Shown here one piece after another: positions 1 through 12,666 of a DNA stretch of 64,000 nt. The translations under genes were made by a program, and so were the position numbers. The DNA is from Artocarpus heterophyllus (Eukaryota > Streptophyta > Magnoliopsida > Rosales > Moraceae). The stretch covers positions 9,943,219 to 10,007,218 of the forward strand of contig CM046341.1 in NCBI GenBank assembly GCA_025403435.1. Reading direction: 5' to 3'. Numbering within the stretch: position 1 is the first letter of the stretch; every line of letters starts with the position of its first letter. The notes under the pieces are model-generated. The model saw only the letters and a program-made list of their open reading frames with translations, was not told where the DNA came from and ran no database searches.

Positions 1-1322
<1,322 letters not shown>

Positions 1323-2908
1323 TGTATTTGAGCCTATTTCATCAATCGGGTAATGCTTTCAATTCAAATATGTACATGTATTTAAAGGAAATTAAGCCCG
1401 ATACATTACAGCTTCATATACATTCATGTGGTATGTGCTGATTTTGCTGTGATCTATTGCTATGTATGTGCATAATTTAGCATGTGATTGGATACTTTTG
1501 CACAGGTGGTATTGTTAGTAATTAAACTGAGTCCCTAACTGACGAGAGCAATAAAACAAAGAAAAACACTTTTCACTTTGCCGTTGCAATTTTCACCATA
1601 ATCAGAAAAAGTGTACAAGATGATTTCACACCTGACAATCATCACTCCTCTCTCTCTCTCTTTTGAATTTGAAGTCTTCACTTTTTTGGTAGAGTCGGTG
1701 TGGATTTACGCTAGGATATGCTTGCAACCACTCACAATGGCTCTTTTAAAAACAGTTGCAATAATTGTCCCTTTATATAGCACAGAAATTAGGCAGACGA
1801 ACACATGCATTAGTACCTGAAAATTAGGTCGAACCGTGGTAGCAAGGAAAAGGATTTTGAATAGGACTAGCCTCCACACAACTCAACAAATATAATTTTT
1901 TTGCACATTTTATTAATACTTGTAATGATAATAGTATCTCAGGTTTCATCTAATGCTATTACCATTCTTGCTGAAGTTCAGATTTCAGAAGTCCAGCTGA
2001 GGCGAAAATGGTCCAAAAAGTTAGCGCCCCCTTTCATTCCTACCAAATGGTCACTAGGAAGGACTGTTGCAATTGTTAAGTTTAAATGTAAAATATTGTG
2101 ATAACCTATAGTCCTACATGAGAAACTTATAAAGACTTGTAAGTCATTCATAAGCTTGTCATATCCTGAAAGCGATTTACAGAGTGATTACCGTAAGCAA
2201 TCTCAATCGAGAAGGGACAAATAATGCTTTTAAGCAAAGCGTATTTCATTACGTGTTTTAAGTCTCTACCAATTTTTCAACAAGGACTCATTGTTCATGT
2301 TGTGGTGTGGCTAGTAGGAATCTCTGAAGTGATTCTTGCATGAAGAATATTAACTATAATGAATTTCTGTTGCCTTTAACTGCCAGCTATGTCTGACTTC
2401 TTCTTCATTTTGGCACCTGGTCTTAGAGACTGGCGACTTGCTCAGAATTTATGATAAAAGTATCTAGGCGAAATCATCCTTGCAGCAAGAAATATGAGAA
2501 TATGTTTACCCGTAGAATAGTCGGATTCAGTCTCTTTTTTAAAAGAAATTCCCAGAAACAAAAATAATTTTGATCATATAATACTTTAACTTCCCCCTTT
2601 AAATGTATTTAAAATTTATGGTAATTTTTGGATCTTTGCTTGCAACAAACCGATATCGATTGCAAAACAATATCAAGAAGTTTTTTTCTTGTTGTCTTAT
2701 ATACACTTGAGTGATGTATGCTTTTGTTAAAAAAAATAAAAAATAAAAAATAAAAATAAAAATAAAAAATAAAAAACTATATCATTAAATGACAAGGCCT
2801 ACAAACATCAGTGCGTTTTATTTTTATTTTTATTTTGTATTCATGGGTGGATCCCCAAAAAAAAAATTAGACGGGGCAAGAACATGAGTGAACTAAGATG
2901 TAGAGTGT

Positions 2909-3030
2909 GTTTGAGAATTAAGTTAAAACTTAAAGTTGAACCTTAAATGCTATAGCATATGAGAGTTTTATATTGTAATATATTTTTGTTTTATACGGTA
3001 TCATATTTAGTTCTCAAATACTCTCCCAGA
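2909..3030. repeat. Possible MITE, imperfect TIRs
   Basis: The left end GTGTTTGAGAATTAAG pairs imperfectly with the right end TAGTTCTCAAATAC. The interior (GAGAGTTTTATATTGTAAT) resembles the GTTTGR-ended MITE family found elsewhere in the window. The boundaries are approximate. Confidence 0.35.
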
Positions 3031-3916
3031 ATTTTAAAGGGTAATAAAACACAAAGGGCAGCCTTGTTTGTCGGTAGCTCAGCTCCTGTTTGTATTAATC
3101 TATCTTTTAACACTCACAAACTTGTATTCCAATCCACACAGCATCATGACCAAGAAGTGTTTTTCAACTATAACAATATTATTCATTTCCCAAAAAAAAA
3201 AAATTATATTCAAGTGCCCAACAAAGAAAAACTAATCAGTACAGTGCCCACCGTACGATAGTAGTAATACATATCATATCGAATCTTATGGCAATGACTG
3301 AACCATTGTTAAGTATATCTTATATTATTCTTATTGCATCTCAATTTATTCTTTATTTTCTGCAACCTACTTGATTTGAGCTTGTTAATTAAACTGCTTT
3401 ATTATGTCACTAGCACAAAGAACTGATTCTCCCCTTTCATGCCCTCTGGTATTGTCTTTTCTATTTATTAATCAGATTCTTTGCTCACTTCATATTGAAT
3501 ATTCTCAACTTGCATTAAAGCTTTAACTTATTAATCTTTTTTCAACAGTAAATAGAAAAAAAGGGGGAAAAAAAAAACTTTTGGACAAAGAATGCCTTTT
3601 TGGACGTTTGCTTTTCCTGTACTCTCAGACTCAATGGTTAAAGAATGCGTACAAAAGCTTTCCAGAACCTTTGACGCTCTCTGGAATTAATGAATTCAAA
3701 AGATGATGATATTCTTGTTGATAAGTATTCTGGATTAAATTAGTAATGTTTATGTCAAAGAAGGAAGCAAAGCAATCAATTACTTTCAGCTTTAGATTAA
3801 TTTATTCATATTTATACGGGAAAAAAAATCATTTTCATACCCGTGTTTTCCGTGATTATTAACACGATTATTGTGAAGGTAATGTGGGTTTGTGGGTTTT
3901 TGATTGTATTAATACT

Positions 3917-4060
3917 ATGTTTGACACATTGGATTGAATAAAAAATAATATAAAATTCTTATGTGTTATAATATAAAACAAAATGCAGCTACAGTATAAA
4001 ACTCTAAAATCTTAAATGTTTGAATCAAAAGTTTTGTTTCAAACCAATGTGTCAAACACA
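3917..4060. repeat. MITE with 15-bp perfect terminal inverted repeats
   Basis: TGTTTGACACATTGG at 3918-3932 is the exact reverse complement of CCAATGTGTCAAACA at 4044-4058. The interior carries the CTACAGTATAAAA box that recurs in the other copies of this family (4163, 23794, 57121, 58305). Coding capacity is absent. A hAT-like MITE is the likeliest class, but I could not fix a TSD. Confidence 0.6.
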
Positions 4061-4162
4061 TTGATTAATTATATCTTTGTGTCTCTAAACTTGTTTTTGT
4101 GACTAAAATGTCTATTATACCTTTTCGATTGATTAATTAGAAACTGATAGCTTGATTTTTAA

Positions 4163-4312
4163 GAGTATGTTTGACAGTTGTAATCTAAATCACTTTCTCA
4201 GTTATGAACAGTAAAGCTCTCACATGCTACAGTAACAATAAAAAATCGTTACAGTATAAAGTTTTTACATACTATAATAAAAACAATTCTAACCACCCTA
4301 CCAAACACCCTA
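4163..4312. repeat. MITE of the CTACAGTAA family
   Basis: It starts near GAGTATGTTTGACAG and ends near CCAAACACCCTA. The interior CAGTTATGAACAGTAAAGC and CATGCTACAGTAACAATA is shared with the copies at 23794-23950 and 57121-57290. It is non-coding. Confidence 0.5.
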
Positions 4313-5199
4313 TAAATATTTTTGTATCTTTAAACTTGTTTTTGGAAATATTTCCTAATATTTCAAATTAGTATATTCCCTTTTAAATTTTTCATTCAAA
4401 GTAAAATTGGATTATATTGACTATTGGGTAATGCACTACCACGAACAACTTGAAAAGTCTGACACAATTAAAATCTACATTTCAGTTCAAAACAACGTTA
4501 CAGCAATGTTTTTATACATTCAATGAGGTACTGCAAGTTTGACCATTATTTGTGGGACAAATCTTTCCTTTTAACACTTTAGTCTATAGTATATAAGAGT
4601 TTTATATTGCAGTAATTTTTTTATTTTTTATTGAGAGCTTTACATTATTTACATTTGTAAGTGAAGGTTTAAAACTAAGTTCCAAACACCCCTAAAATCT
4701 ATAACTTGATATAAGGCAGTAGTTTAAGGTAGAAATGGCCTGTTTTATATTATTGTATACATTTTAGTATATTTTAGTGAAAAAAATGTTTTAAAGTTGT
4801 GGTGAATTTGAACTCTTCACATTTTAGTGAAGTCAAGTATGAATTTAGAACTAACTATGCATGCAACCATGTAAGAATTGACTACTTCATCTAAATGTAT
4901 ACTGATTTACAATAACCTTAAGAGTCAATTTGCCCTTTCGGTGCAAAAGATAAAAAAGAACAACGGCAAGAATGGAACATTCTCCCATTTGTGCTTGGTG
5001 GGGTTGTAAGGAATCTCATGTATAATCCATGTGGGCAGAATTTTTTTGTTTTCTCGTTTCCACATTTCCCCTTTTGAATATTGTTTGCATTTGGATTCCT
5101 CTCTCTTTTTTTAGTCCTCCTCTTTTTCTATTTTTGTTTGTGGATCTCTATAAAAAGTTGGCTTCTTCTCTTCTTACAAACCAAGGAGATTTCAAAACC

Positions 5200-6760
5200 A
5201 TGGGAGGAGAGGAAGAGATAGTAGTAGAAGAAGAGAGAAGCATGGACATTAGTATTAAGGATCTGTCAAAGAAGCTTGAGGATTTTGCCAAAGCCAGAGA
5301 TTGGGAAAAGTACCACAGCCCCAGGAATTTACTCCTTGCAATGGTAATCATGTGTAATTGTAATGCCTTGTCTTGTACTTTTCCATGTTTGTGGTCATTC
5401 ATGTTGTGCATAGCTTGCTTTCCTCGTCTCACCTCTCTCTCTCTCGATATAGACCGAGGAATTTCGAATTCTAGACCTTAGTATTAAAAACAACAAAGAG
5501 AATTTATTATTAGGTTATACTTACAATCACAATATTTCTCTTCGTTTTTTAAATACTTTGCAAAAGTTATATATTCTTTTCTACTTAAAAGGGTCTGCTT
5601 TTTCAAACTTCTTTGTGAATTCCAATCAGTGGGCGCATATTGCTTGAGAGAAATCAGTCACTCTATACTATATCTGACATGAGAAATCAAATTATCAAAA
5701 TACATACATACATATATATATATAGATATATGTTTGTGTGTATACACCTCTTTGAAATCCAGTTGAAAACCAATTACCTTTTATAAGAGGAAAAATTTAA
5801 TTGCATAGTGGAGGAACTCGGAACTTGGACTGATCACAAATAATTCACACATTTATTGACAAAGTATTGAGATTGCATTAAAGTGGGCTTTTTTTTAATC
5901 ATAACATCTAATAGCAAGATCATGTTGGGCCCCCTTTCCCCTTCTTTTTCTTCCTAGCGCTAGAAAGGACATATTTGGTTGATAGTGGGACCTAAATATA
6001 TGCTTCGCTAGAGGATTCCTTTACAGTTCTTGAAGATGCCTATTAGCATCTCATAATCCAATAGGACCATAGACATCTAATCATGAGTTTCACACGACAC
6101 ATCAGCTGTGATAAATCGTATCATAAATTTTAAAATAATCATAAACACAACAACTTTAATATCAAATTTTCACACTAATTTTGAGTTCTAATTTTTTAAT
6201 TGACAAGCATTTAAAAATATTTCCACCTTAATATTTAGTACCAAAAATTAGAATGAGAGTTGTGTCTCTAATACTACTTCAAATTTAAAGGCTACTTCGT
6301 GCTTTTTTTTTTTTTTTTTTGACTCTCAAACACTTCTATTCATTCCATTCTGATAGAATGGAAACTCTATCCTCTTACATGAAGGTGAGCCCTACCCGTA
6401 GGTCCCACTTTTACAGAGGTAAGACCTATACCCATGTAAGAGGGTAGGGCTTCTACCCCGTCGGGTTATAAATCATTTTGCTCGGACTTTTTTGTCCATT
6501 ATTCATCCTGTTTGATGGTTGATATTGTGTAGGTTGGAGAGGTTGGAGAGCTATCAGAAATATTCCAATGGAGGGGTGAGGTGGGCAAGGGGTTGCCCAA
6601 CTGGGAAGAATCTGATAAAGAGCATCTAGGAGAAGAACTCTCTGATGTACTTTTATATCTAATCAGATTGGCTGATATATGTGGCATAGATCTAGGTGAT
6701 GCTGCTTCCAAGAAGATTGTGAAGAATGCAATCAAATACCCACCAAAGGTCCTGATCTAA
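5200..6760 (+). CDS. DCTPP1: dCTP pyrophosphatase 1-like (MazG/NTP-PPase fold)
   Basis: This small all-alpha house-cleaning enzyme would hydrolyse dCTP and modified dCTP to the monophosphate plus pyrophosphate, keeping aberrant nucleotides out of DNA. It has two exons, 5200-5343 and 6533-6760, joined in phase 0 by a 1.19-kb intron (GTAATC...GTGTAG), giving about 123 aa. The MazG-type metal-binding signature is intact: GEVGELSEIFQW (EXXE half) at residues 50-61, then GEELSDVLLYL with the EEXXD half around residues 81-91. A WEKYHSPRNLLLAM segment precedes the catalytic helix, as in the family. The start ATG at 5200 lies in a CAAAACCATGGG context; an in-frame upstream extension to 5029 is hydrophobic and unlike the family, so it was not used. 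The plant homologues are short like this one, whereas the human protein is about 170 aa. Confidence 0.88.
5344..6532 (+). other. Intron of the dCTP pyrophosphatase gene
   Basis: This single intron holds a (TA)n-like stretch near 5705-5735. It also contains a block at about 6292-6480 that starts with a T-run (6303-6320) and continues with repeated phrases about CCTCTTACATGAAGG / GTAAGAGGGTAGGGC, which pair as a loose inverted repeat. That block looks like an inserted repeat, but no TSD was found. Confidence 0.45.
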
Positions 6761-9722
6761 AGCATGTTGTACTTCTTTCACCATTTTTGCTTCTTGGGCT
6801 TGATCAAATTAGTACTTCAATGAAATCCTCTAAAAAAGGGCAAATCATTCCTTAAGCTTTATGATGATAGGTTTTGAACCTATTTTTTTTAAATAATTAT
6901 AAGATATTTTTCCTATAGGTATTAAAAAAGTAACGTATCAATAGATATTTCTTTTTAGCTATTAGATTTATAAAAAAAAATATAATTTTAACCAAATTTA
7001 ACAGTTTAAAAATATGCACTATCAATTATTATTTTTACTAGAAAAGGATTCTACCGATGGGAATACCTGTCGAATTTAATTATAATTGTGAAATGGATGG
7101 TTGGTCCTGCACAAAAAAAATGGATGAGTGGTGAACTGGTTCATTTTTCATAATTGATCATATTATATATCAAGCAAAAGAACCAAGGAATGTGTTTATA
7201 ATAGGATAAATTAAAGCTTAATATATGGTCAAATCAAACAACCAGTATCTGCCACGTTAGATATAAGAGCATAGAGATGAAATCTTGGGTTCTTAATGGT
7301 ATTGAGAGTTAAAAATTCAAGGTCTTAATCGCAGACACCCATCTAAACTCAATTATGACTCACCAGGATTTAGTTTTAGGCAAGAATGTATGCCACCATA
7401 TAAATTTTTTCCAAGTTTCAAACAAACGTGAGATGCTTTTACTACCAAATTAATAATAATAATAATAATAATAATAAAGCAAAAAAAAAAAACACAAATC
7501 TATTTTGATTCAAGAAAAGTATTATTCAAACTTAGAGATGTCAATTTGGGCCACATCAAAGGGGCCGGGCTATGCTGATGATTTAGGTCTAAGCTAGAAC
7601 CAGACCAGTTCTATTAGAAATTTTTTTTTGAGATTCTTTCATAAAAATTCTAAAGGCTCGAGCCTGGCCCTCGCCCATGCATCCTTCGGCCCAGGCTAGG
7701 CCTTTATTTTTGTTTATTAGCCTGGCCTAATTTTTTCTTTTGGCTCGTATGGGCCGGACGGTTTCAATGGGCACTTTTATCAAACTATAAGGATGTTGAA
7801 AACATCCTGCTATCATTATTTCGCCACAATTTGAAAATCCAAAAATTAGCGAGTCTTACGTCCTTACAAATGAATCCCTTCTTTCTTCTTCTTTTTATGT
7901 AAGATAATGAGGATAGTTTTATGATTAGGTGTATGAAAAAACTCTATTGTATAGTCGTGAACCATTATATTTTTATTAAATTTTGTTAACTTATCATTCA
8001 GACATTCAATATCATTTATGTTAATAAAATAAAAAATAAACGAGAATGAAATACATGATAAAATCATAGTTTAAAACAGAGCGTCCTTATAAGGTAGTTT
8101 TTCATGCCCTATCTATAAAATCTGATTCGTATCACAATGTGTAATCTATCTTATAACTATTTTATAATTATTAGTTCATAAATATGGTGAATTTTCACAT
8201 CATTGAGAAAAGTGACTTCTTTTTTTTCACGTAAGTTGCTGTTTGGTGGGTCCCAACCGGGAGGCAAAACACCACTTGCTGAGTGGGACCCACCTGTGCC
8301 CACCTGTGCGAATGGAATGCAAAGGCAGAGATTCACAACTTAGCCCTTAATTTCCGGCAAATATTTGATATTACTATATTTTGAACTGACGGTACATTTG
8401 TAATTTGCCTTTTTAAACTTCATATTTTGGTAAATAACTTTTGAATTCACGTAAATTTACAAATTTGTAGTAAACTATTATTCCATTCTTATATATATTG
8501 GTAAAAACAATTTATAAATTTATAGTGTTTCAATGACCTTTATCCTTACAAACCGCCTTCATCCTAAAAGAACAAGTGTTATATATATGCATGTATCTAT
8601 TGTGTGGCGTTATTTATGTATAACAATTAGGGAAAACAACGTTAAAACCACATTATATAGGTGTACGTATAAATACGTATTATAGTTATTGGGTTTTAAA
8701 AACTGTTATATATACTGACAAATACTGTATAAGTCGTTAAAGAAAATATTGCAAGACTTTTTTTTTTTTTCCCTGAGGGAATTGCAAACGATTTGATTAA
8801 AAGAAGAAGAAAAGAAATATATTCTTAGAAAAAAAAATTATAAAATGGCAAACAGGAAGTGATAAAATGGTAGAGTCATAATAAAAGACAAAATAATAAT
8901 TTATAGTTGTGCTATATTTTTATACCACACATTTATTTTTTTATTGACAACCGTTTTTCCCGCGCGGTCATTAAAAAACGGTTGGTCCCAATTTCGGCCT
9001 ATGAACTTGGAGGGTTTTTAGTGTTCCCTCTTCCTTATTTCCACCTGAAATTCCGGTCACCTATAGCCTTCTTTCTTATTGGCAGGCACCGGTGACAATC
9101 ACCCCCACCTCGCCGGACCGGCCGTCAACAAGGGAAAAAAAAAAACAAGAAAAAAAAACTCTCCCTGAATTTAATCAATTACAATTCTTTTTTGATAATT
9201 TTCAACTTCCTAGCTTCCATCTTTGTTTCTGAATAAGAATTGATAAAGAATATCAATTTTTTTTTCTTTGAACTCTCTTATTGTTTGGTTCTAGAAAGTG
9301 AGACCAACAATTCGGTTTTATGCAGGTATGCTCGGAAACTTTATTAGGAATTTGACATTGTAAATAACAAAAGTGTTTCATCCTTTTTTTCCTTAAGCAC
9401 AACATTTTTCTTTATTGAGAAAATATTGATCCATTCCTTTTTCTTTTCTATTTTGTTAAAACAACATACCCAAAAGCTATTTTTCTCATATGGATGGCGA
9501 AACTTGAATATTCTTATAATATCTTCAAAAGGGTATTGAAATTATATAATCATCTTCCCTTTTTTATGTTTTTCTTTCTCATGTTATTTTTGGGTTTTTT
9601 ACATAATTTTTCTTTACACATTAATTTTTCTGGTATTGAAGCTAGAAAGAAGAAGCAGTACACAAACCGGTAACATTTATTTGATTTGTTCAGTGGAAGT
9701 TTCTTGAGCTCTCTGGCCGAAT
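6761..9722. other. Intergenic region upstream of the CRIB gene
   Basis: No gene was found. Visible structures are an (AAT)n microsatellite at about 7451-7478 followed by an A-run; a GGGCC-rich block at about 7532-7770 resembling a truncated hAT-type repeat; and an 11-bp inverted repeat GGTGGGTCCCA (8245-8255) / TGGGACCCACC (8284-8294), whose arms both contain the plant TCP-type motif GGNCCCAC. The last 700 bp before 9723 is probably promoter and leader of the CRIB gene. Confidence 0.5.
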
Positions 9723-10857
9723 ATGGCAACCAAAATGAAGAACATCATGAAAGGCCTAAGATACATCTCCCAGATATTTGGTATGTACAAATTCTGTTAT
9801 TCTAGCTAGTCTCAACTTGGATAGGCAAATGTCTCAATATCATCAATCTCGATTCGCGTCGATTCTCTTTCAAAGCAAGGTTGGATACTCTTTGTTTGGT
9901 TCCCTAGAAAACCGGTACCGATTTCTTAAATCGTGGAAAATTTTTTGCAGATGAGAAAGAACAGGAAATACAAATTGGCTTTCCCACAGATGTAAAGCAT
10001 GTTGCACACATTGGGTGGGATGGCCCTTCTGCCAACACGCCTAGCTGGGTACGTCAACCATTATATTCTTCAACATAACAAATAAGTTTATTCATTAATG
10101 TTTGCCAACATTTATTTTTTTTAATTTTGTATCGTCTTTTGTGAATTTTATACAACTTGTATGTCTATTTGAGATCAAGACAACTGCACCATGATTCATA
10201 TACTTCGTTTTGAACCACATTTTCTTCATGTTATGTGAAAATTTTTAGATGAACGAGTTTCGATCCCCTTCACAAGTCGCATCTGGACCGTTGGAATCTA
10301 TAGGGACAATATCCTCCAAAGGTTGGTTTCTTGGCCTAACTTGAATAATTTGTTCTCTCTCTCTTGCCATGAGATTGGTGGTTCAATTTTTTTTTTTTTG
10401 GGTTCTAGGAATTGAAGACAACATGAACAGAAATGAAATTCCTAAGTCAAGACGCCATCATACAACCAACCTAGGTTCTCCTGTTAACTCCCCAACCAAA
10501 CGAAGCTCTGACGGTTCAAAACACTCTAGGCGCCGCCGTTCAAAGGATGGTTCAATGGGCTCACCAGCCCGTGATTCCTCGGGCAGTTCTCGCCATTCCT
10601 CGAGCAGTTCCCGCCATTCTCGGCGGCAACCAAAATCAAACCCGGGACCGGAATCATCCAACCAAGACCAACCTAACATCCCGAAAAGCTCTCGCAGGAA
10701 GAAAGGGGGTTCAACCGAAGGAGGGTCAACAAAGTCAACAAGATCATCGAGGTCAACAGGCCAGGATTCCTTGACAGATAGCCAGTTTTCGGATCTTGGG
10801 GCGGTGTCCAAATCTGGGAAGAAGGCAGTCACAGAAGATAAGCGAATTGCAGTTTAA
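9723..10857 (+). CDS. RIC10: ROP-interactive CRIB motif-containing protein (RIC9/10/11 type)
   Basis: Plant RIC proteins bind active ROP (Rho of plants) GTPases through a CRIB motif and link them to cytoskeleton and membrane traffic near the plasma membrane. Four exons (9723-9780, 9951-10048, 10249-10321, 10409-10857) join in phase to encode about 225 aa. The N-terminus MATKMKNIMKGLRYISQIF is typical of the RIC9/10/11 group. The CRIB core IGFPTDVKHVAHIGWDG spans residues 28-44, with the invariant ISXP-like start and the two histidines. SWMNEF follows across the exon 2/3 junction. The C-terminal two thirds is low-complexity, rich in Ser, Arg, Lys and Gly, and probably disordered and basic. The exact RIC number is inferred. 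No in-frame break was seen. Confidence 0.85.
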
Positions 10858-11433
10858 GAGAGGTTTTGACATGACTTTTTGATGCAGCAATATAATTACA
10901 AATTTCCATTGATTTTCTTATTTTCATTATTTTTTTCCTTTTTTTTTTTTTTGGTTTTCTCTTTCTGGTATTCATAGCTCTGGCTGGAATTCAGCAGTTT
11001 TGTTGTTTGTCTGCCTAGGAAAGCATAGGAAAGAGAGTTGCTGAGTTGAATCTGTCAGTGGAACTTTCTTGCTTTTCATTTCAGTTTCAATACATCATAG
11101 TAATAAACTGTATATGGATTATAAATTATTTCTTGAATTTTTTAATAGAAAAATCTCTGTCAAAGAGCTAAACATGATTGCAATTATTTGTAAATGTGTA
11201 AAATATTTATCTCTCTCATTGCAGTAATAACCTGAAGTACTCTAGTAAACGGTTTATCAGGAAAATTAGGCTTTGGACTTTATGCAAAGATACCATTCTT
11301 CTTAACCTTTCAAACATGTAAAACCAAATAAAAGGTCAAAACATACAAGTCAAATACTGCATATAAGAAGAATTTCAAATATTTATTGAACCAATGATTT
11401 TTACAATTCTTCACAGGGCAATGATATAACACT
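10858..11433. other. Convergent intergenic spacer
   Basis: This is the 3' flank shared by the CRIB gene (+) and the first Ubl pseudogene (-). It holds T-rich tracts (10927-10952) and candidate AATAAA-like signals. The stretch CATTCTTCTTAACCTTTCAAA (about 11291) resembles sequence near 16111-16140, downstream of the second Ubl gene, which suggests that the duplication includes the 3' flank. Confidence 0.5.
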
Positions 11434-12631
11434 TCAATATCTGAGTACCGTGTGAAGAGTAGAATGCTTGTGAATGTTATAGCTTGACAGATTCTGGTTT
11501 TCTGTGAGTCTTTTTCCCGAAAATATGATGCTTTGCCAACAAATTGGGAGTCCCACCTTGCAGTAAATCTTTTCCTTTACCTCTTCGATTGTATTCGATT
11601 GCGTAACATAGAGTGTTATTGTCTTTCCGCTCCATGTCTTGACAAATATCTGAATCCAAGAAGGCTGAAGTTCCAAAGTTGAACCCTCTTCAACCCCTTA
11701 AAAGGCCAAGCTCTTGGAGTTATCAAGCTCGCTTCCTGTGTAAATCATCTTACAATCGCTGGACAGGACATCCTATGAAGCTCTCGAACAATTGTCTTGA
11801 CGTCGTGGACGGTGTACAACAAGCTCATTTTGAATGTCAGAATCATTCCCACTCGGGGTCCTAACACTAATCGGCAAGAAACTTTTCGGATGAAAGATCA
11901 AAAGAAGGGTTGATTCTGTTTTTCTGCCAAGGGAGGCCCAGGTCCTATAATCTTCAAGCCTTTTCCCATCATGGAAGAGAGCATTTTGGTTCGGATTTGT
12001 CCCTTCCACGGCATGGATTTTGGATTTGAGGTCATGGATGATGTGATAACCGTTAGCTTCAACGACAATGGTCTTCTTCTTTGAGGCTATTTTGACATAG
12101 ATTTTCAACCTTGTTGGATTTTGAAAATTCAGAATCTGATTCTTCTGACTCTGGTCCATTTCTTGGCTCTGGTCAGCTATTGTCTCTCGATTTTCAAGCC
12201 CATCATCACTGACCAAATGGGATTCTTGAACATTTCTAGGATTGCCCTTCTTTCTATGTAATAAGGATTTCAAGTTTATGATGGTCACAGATTTCCTAAC
12301 CTTCAAGGTCATTACTTTCATGGCTCTCCAAAATATGTTATTCTGGCACAAGGAAAGACAAAAACAAAAAAAAAATAAATATTGGAAATTTTTGCAACAA
12401 TAGCCTAAAAATATGGAAGAAAAATTCTGTAACAATTCCTATGAAGAAAATGAAAAACAAAAAAAAAAGAAGATTTATTTATTTGGTTGATCTTTAAAAC
12501 AAAGAACTTGTAAACAAAAGAGTTAAAAAAAAAAATTGAAGAATTACGTTATGTTGAGATGAAACCAAGTTGGTTGATGGGAGTTGGTGGTATCCTCTGA
12601 ACAAGAAACAGCAATGCCTTGGTGCTTCCAT
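11434..12631 (-). pseudogene. Decayed multi-ubiquitin-like-domain gene, copy 1
   Basis: On the minus strand a possible first exon (ATG at 12631, about 28 codons to 12548) splices in phase to an exon starting at 12342. The body holds three ubiquitin-like repeats: Ubl-a (TRLKIYVK...LIFHP, with GKRLEDYRT), Ubl-b (FLPISVRT...), and Ubl-c (IQIFVKTWSGKTITL...LHTVLRY, ending at 11434). Ubl-b is broken by an extra base near 11835-11850, a missing base near 11750, and a TAA that replaces a codon in a Phe-Tyr-Gly-like position near 11700. Without those changes the repeats align end to end with ubiquitin. None ends in Gly-Gly, so it would not be a conjugatable ubiquitin precursor. Similar plant multi-Ubl proteins exist but their roles are poorly known. 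A full-length homologue lies at 16395-23229. Confidence 0.75.
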
Positions 12632-12666
12632 TGGAAAACATTGAAATCTTTAACCAAGTTAATAAA

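Larger units (their letters stand above)
1323..5199. other. Intergenic DNA with small MITE-like repeats
   Basis: No convincing gene was found between the CRK stop and the dCTP pyrophosphatase start. There is an A-rich (TAAAA)n stretch near 2728-2778 and several short inverted-repeat elements (2909-3030, 3917-4060, 4163-4312, and a weak one at 4565-4692). Short ORFs near 1611-2101 and 2959-3261 lack codon structure or recognisable motifs. Confidence 0.6.

Noticed and set aside
5029..5199. In-frame upstream extension of the dCTP pyrophosphatase
   Set aside because: It is T-rich and hydrophobic, unlike the family N-terminus; it lies in the leader, and ATG 5200 has a better context.
7441..7478. 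CRISPR-like or satellite array
   Set aside because: It is a simple (AAT)n microsatellite without spacers.
7530..7790. Complete hAT element in the GGGCC-rich block
   Set aside because: Only a left-like end (TAGAGATGTCAATTTGGG) is visible; no right TIR or 8-bp duplication was found.
10458..10832. Minus-strand ORF over the CRIB gene
   Set aside because: It is the mirror of the Ser/Arg-rich exon 4 and has no motif of its own.
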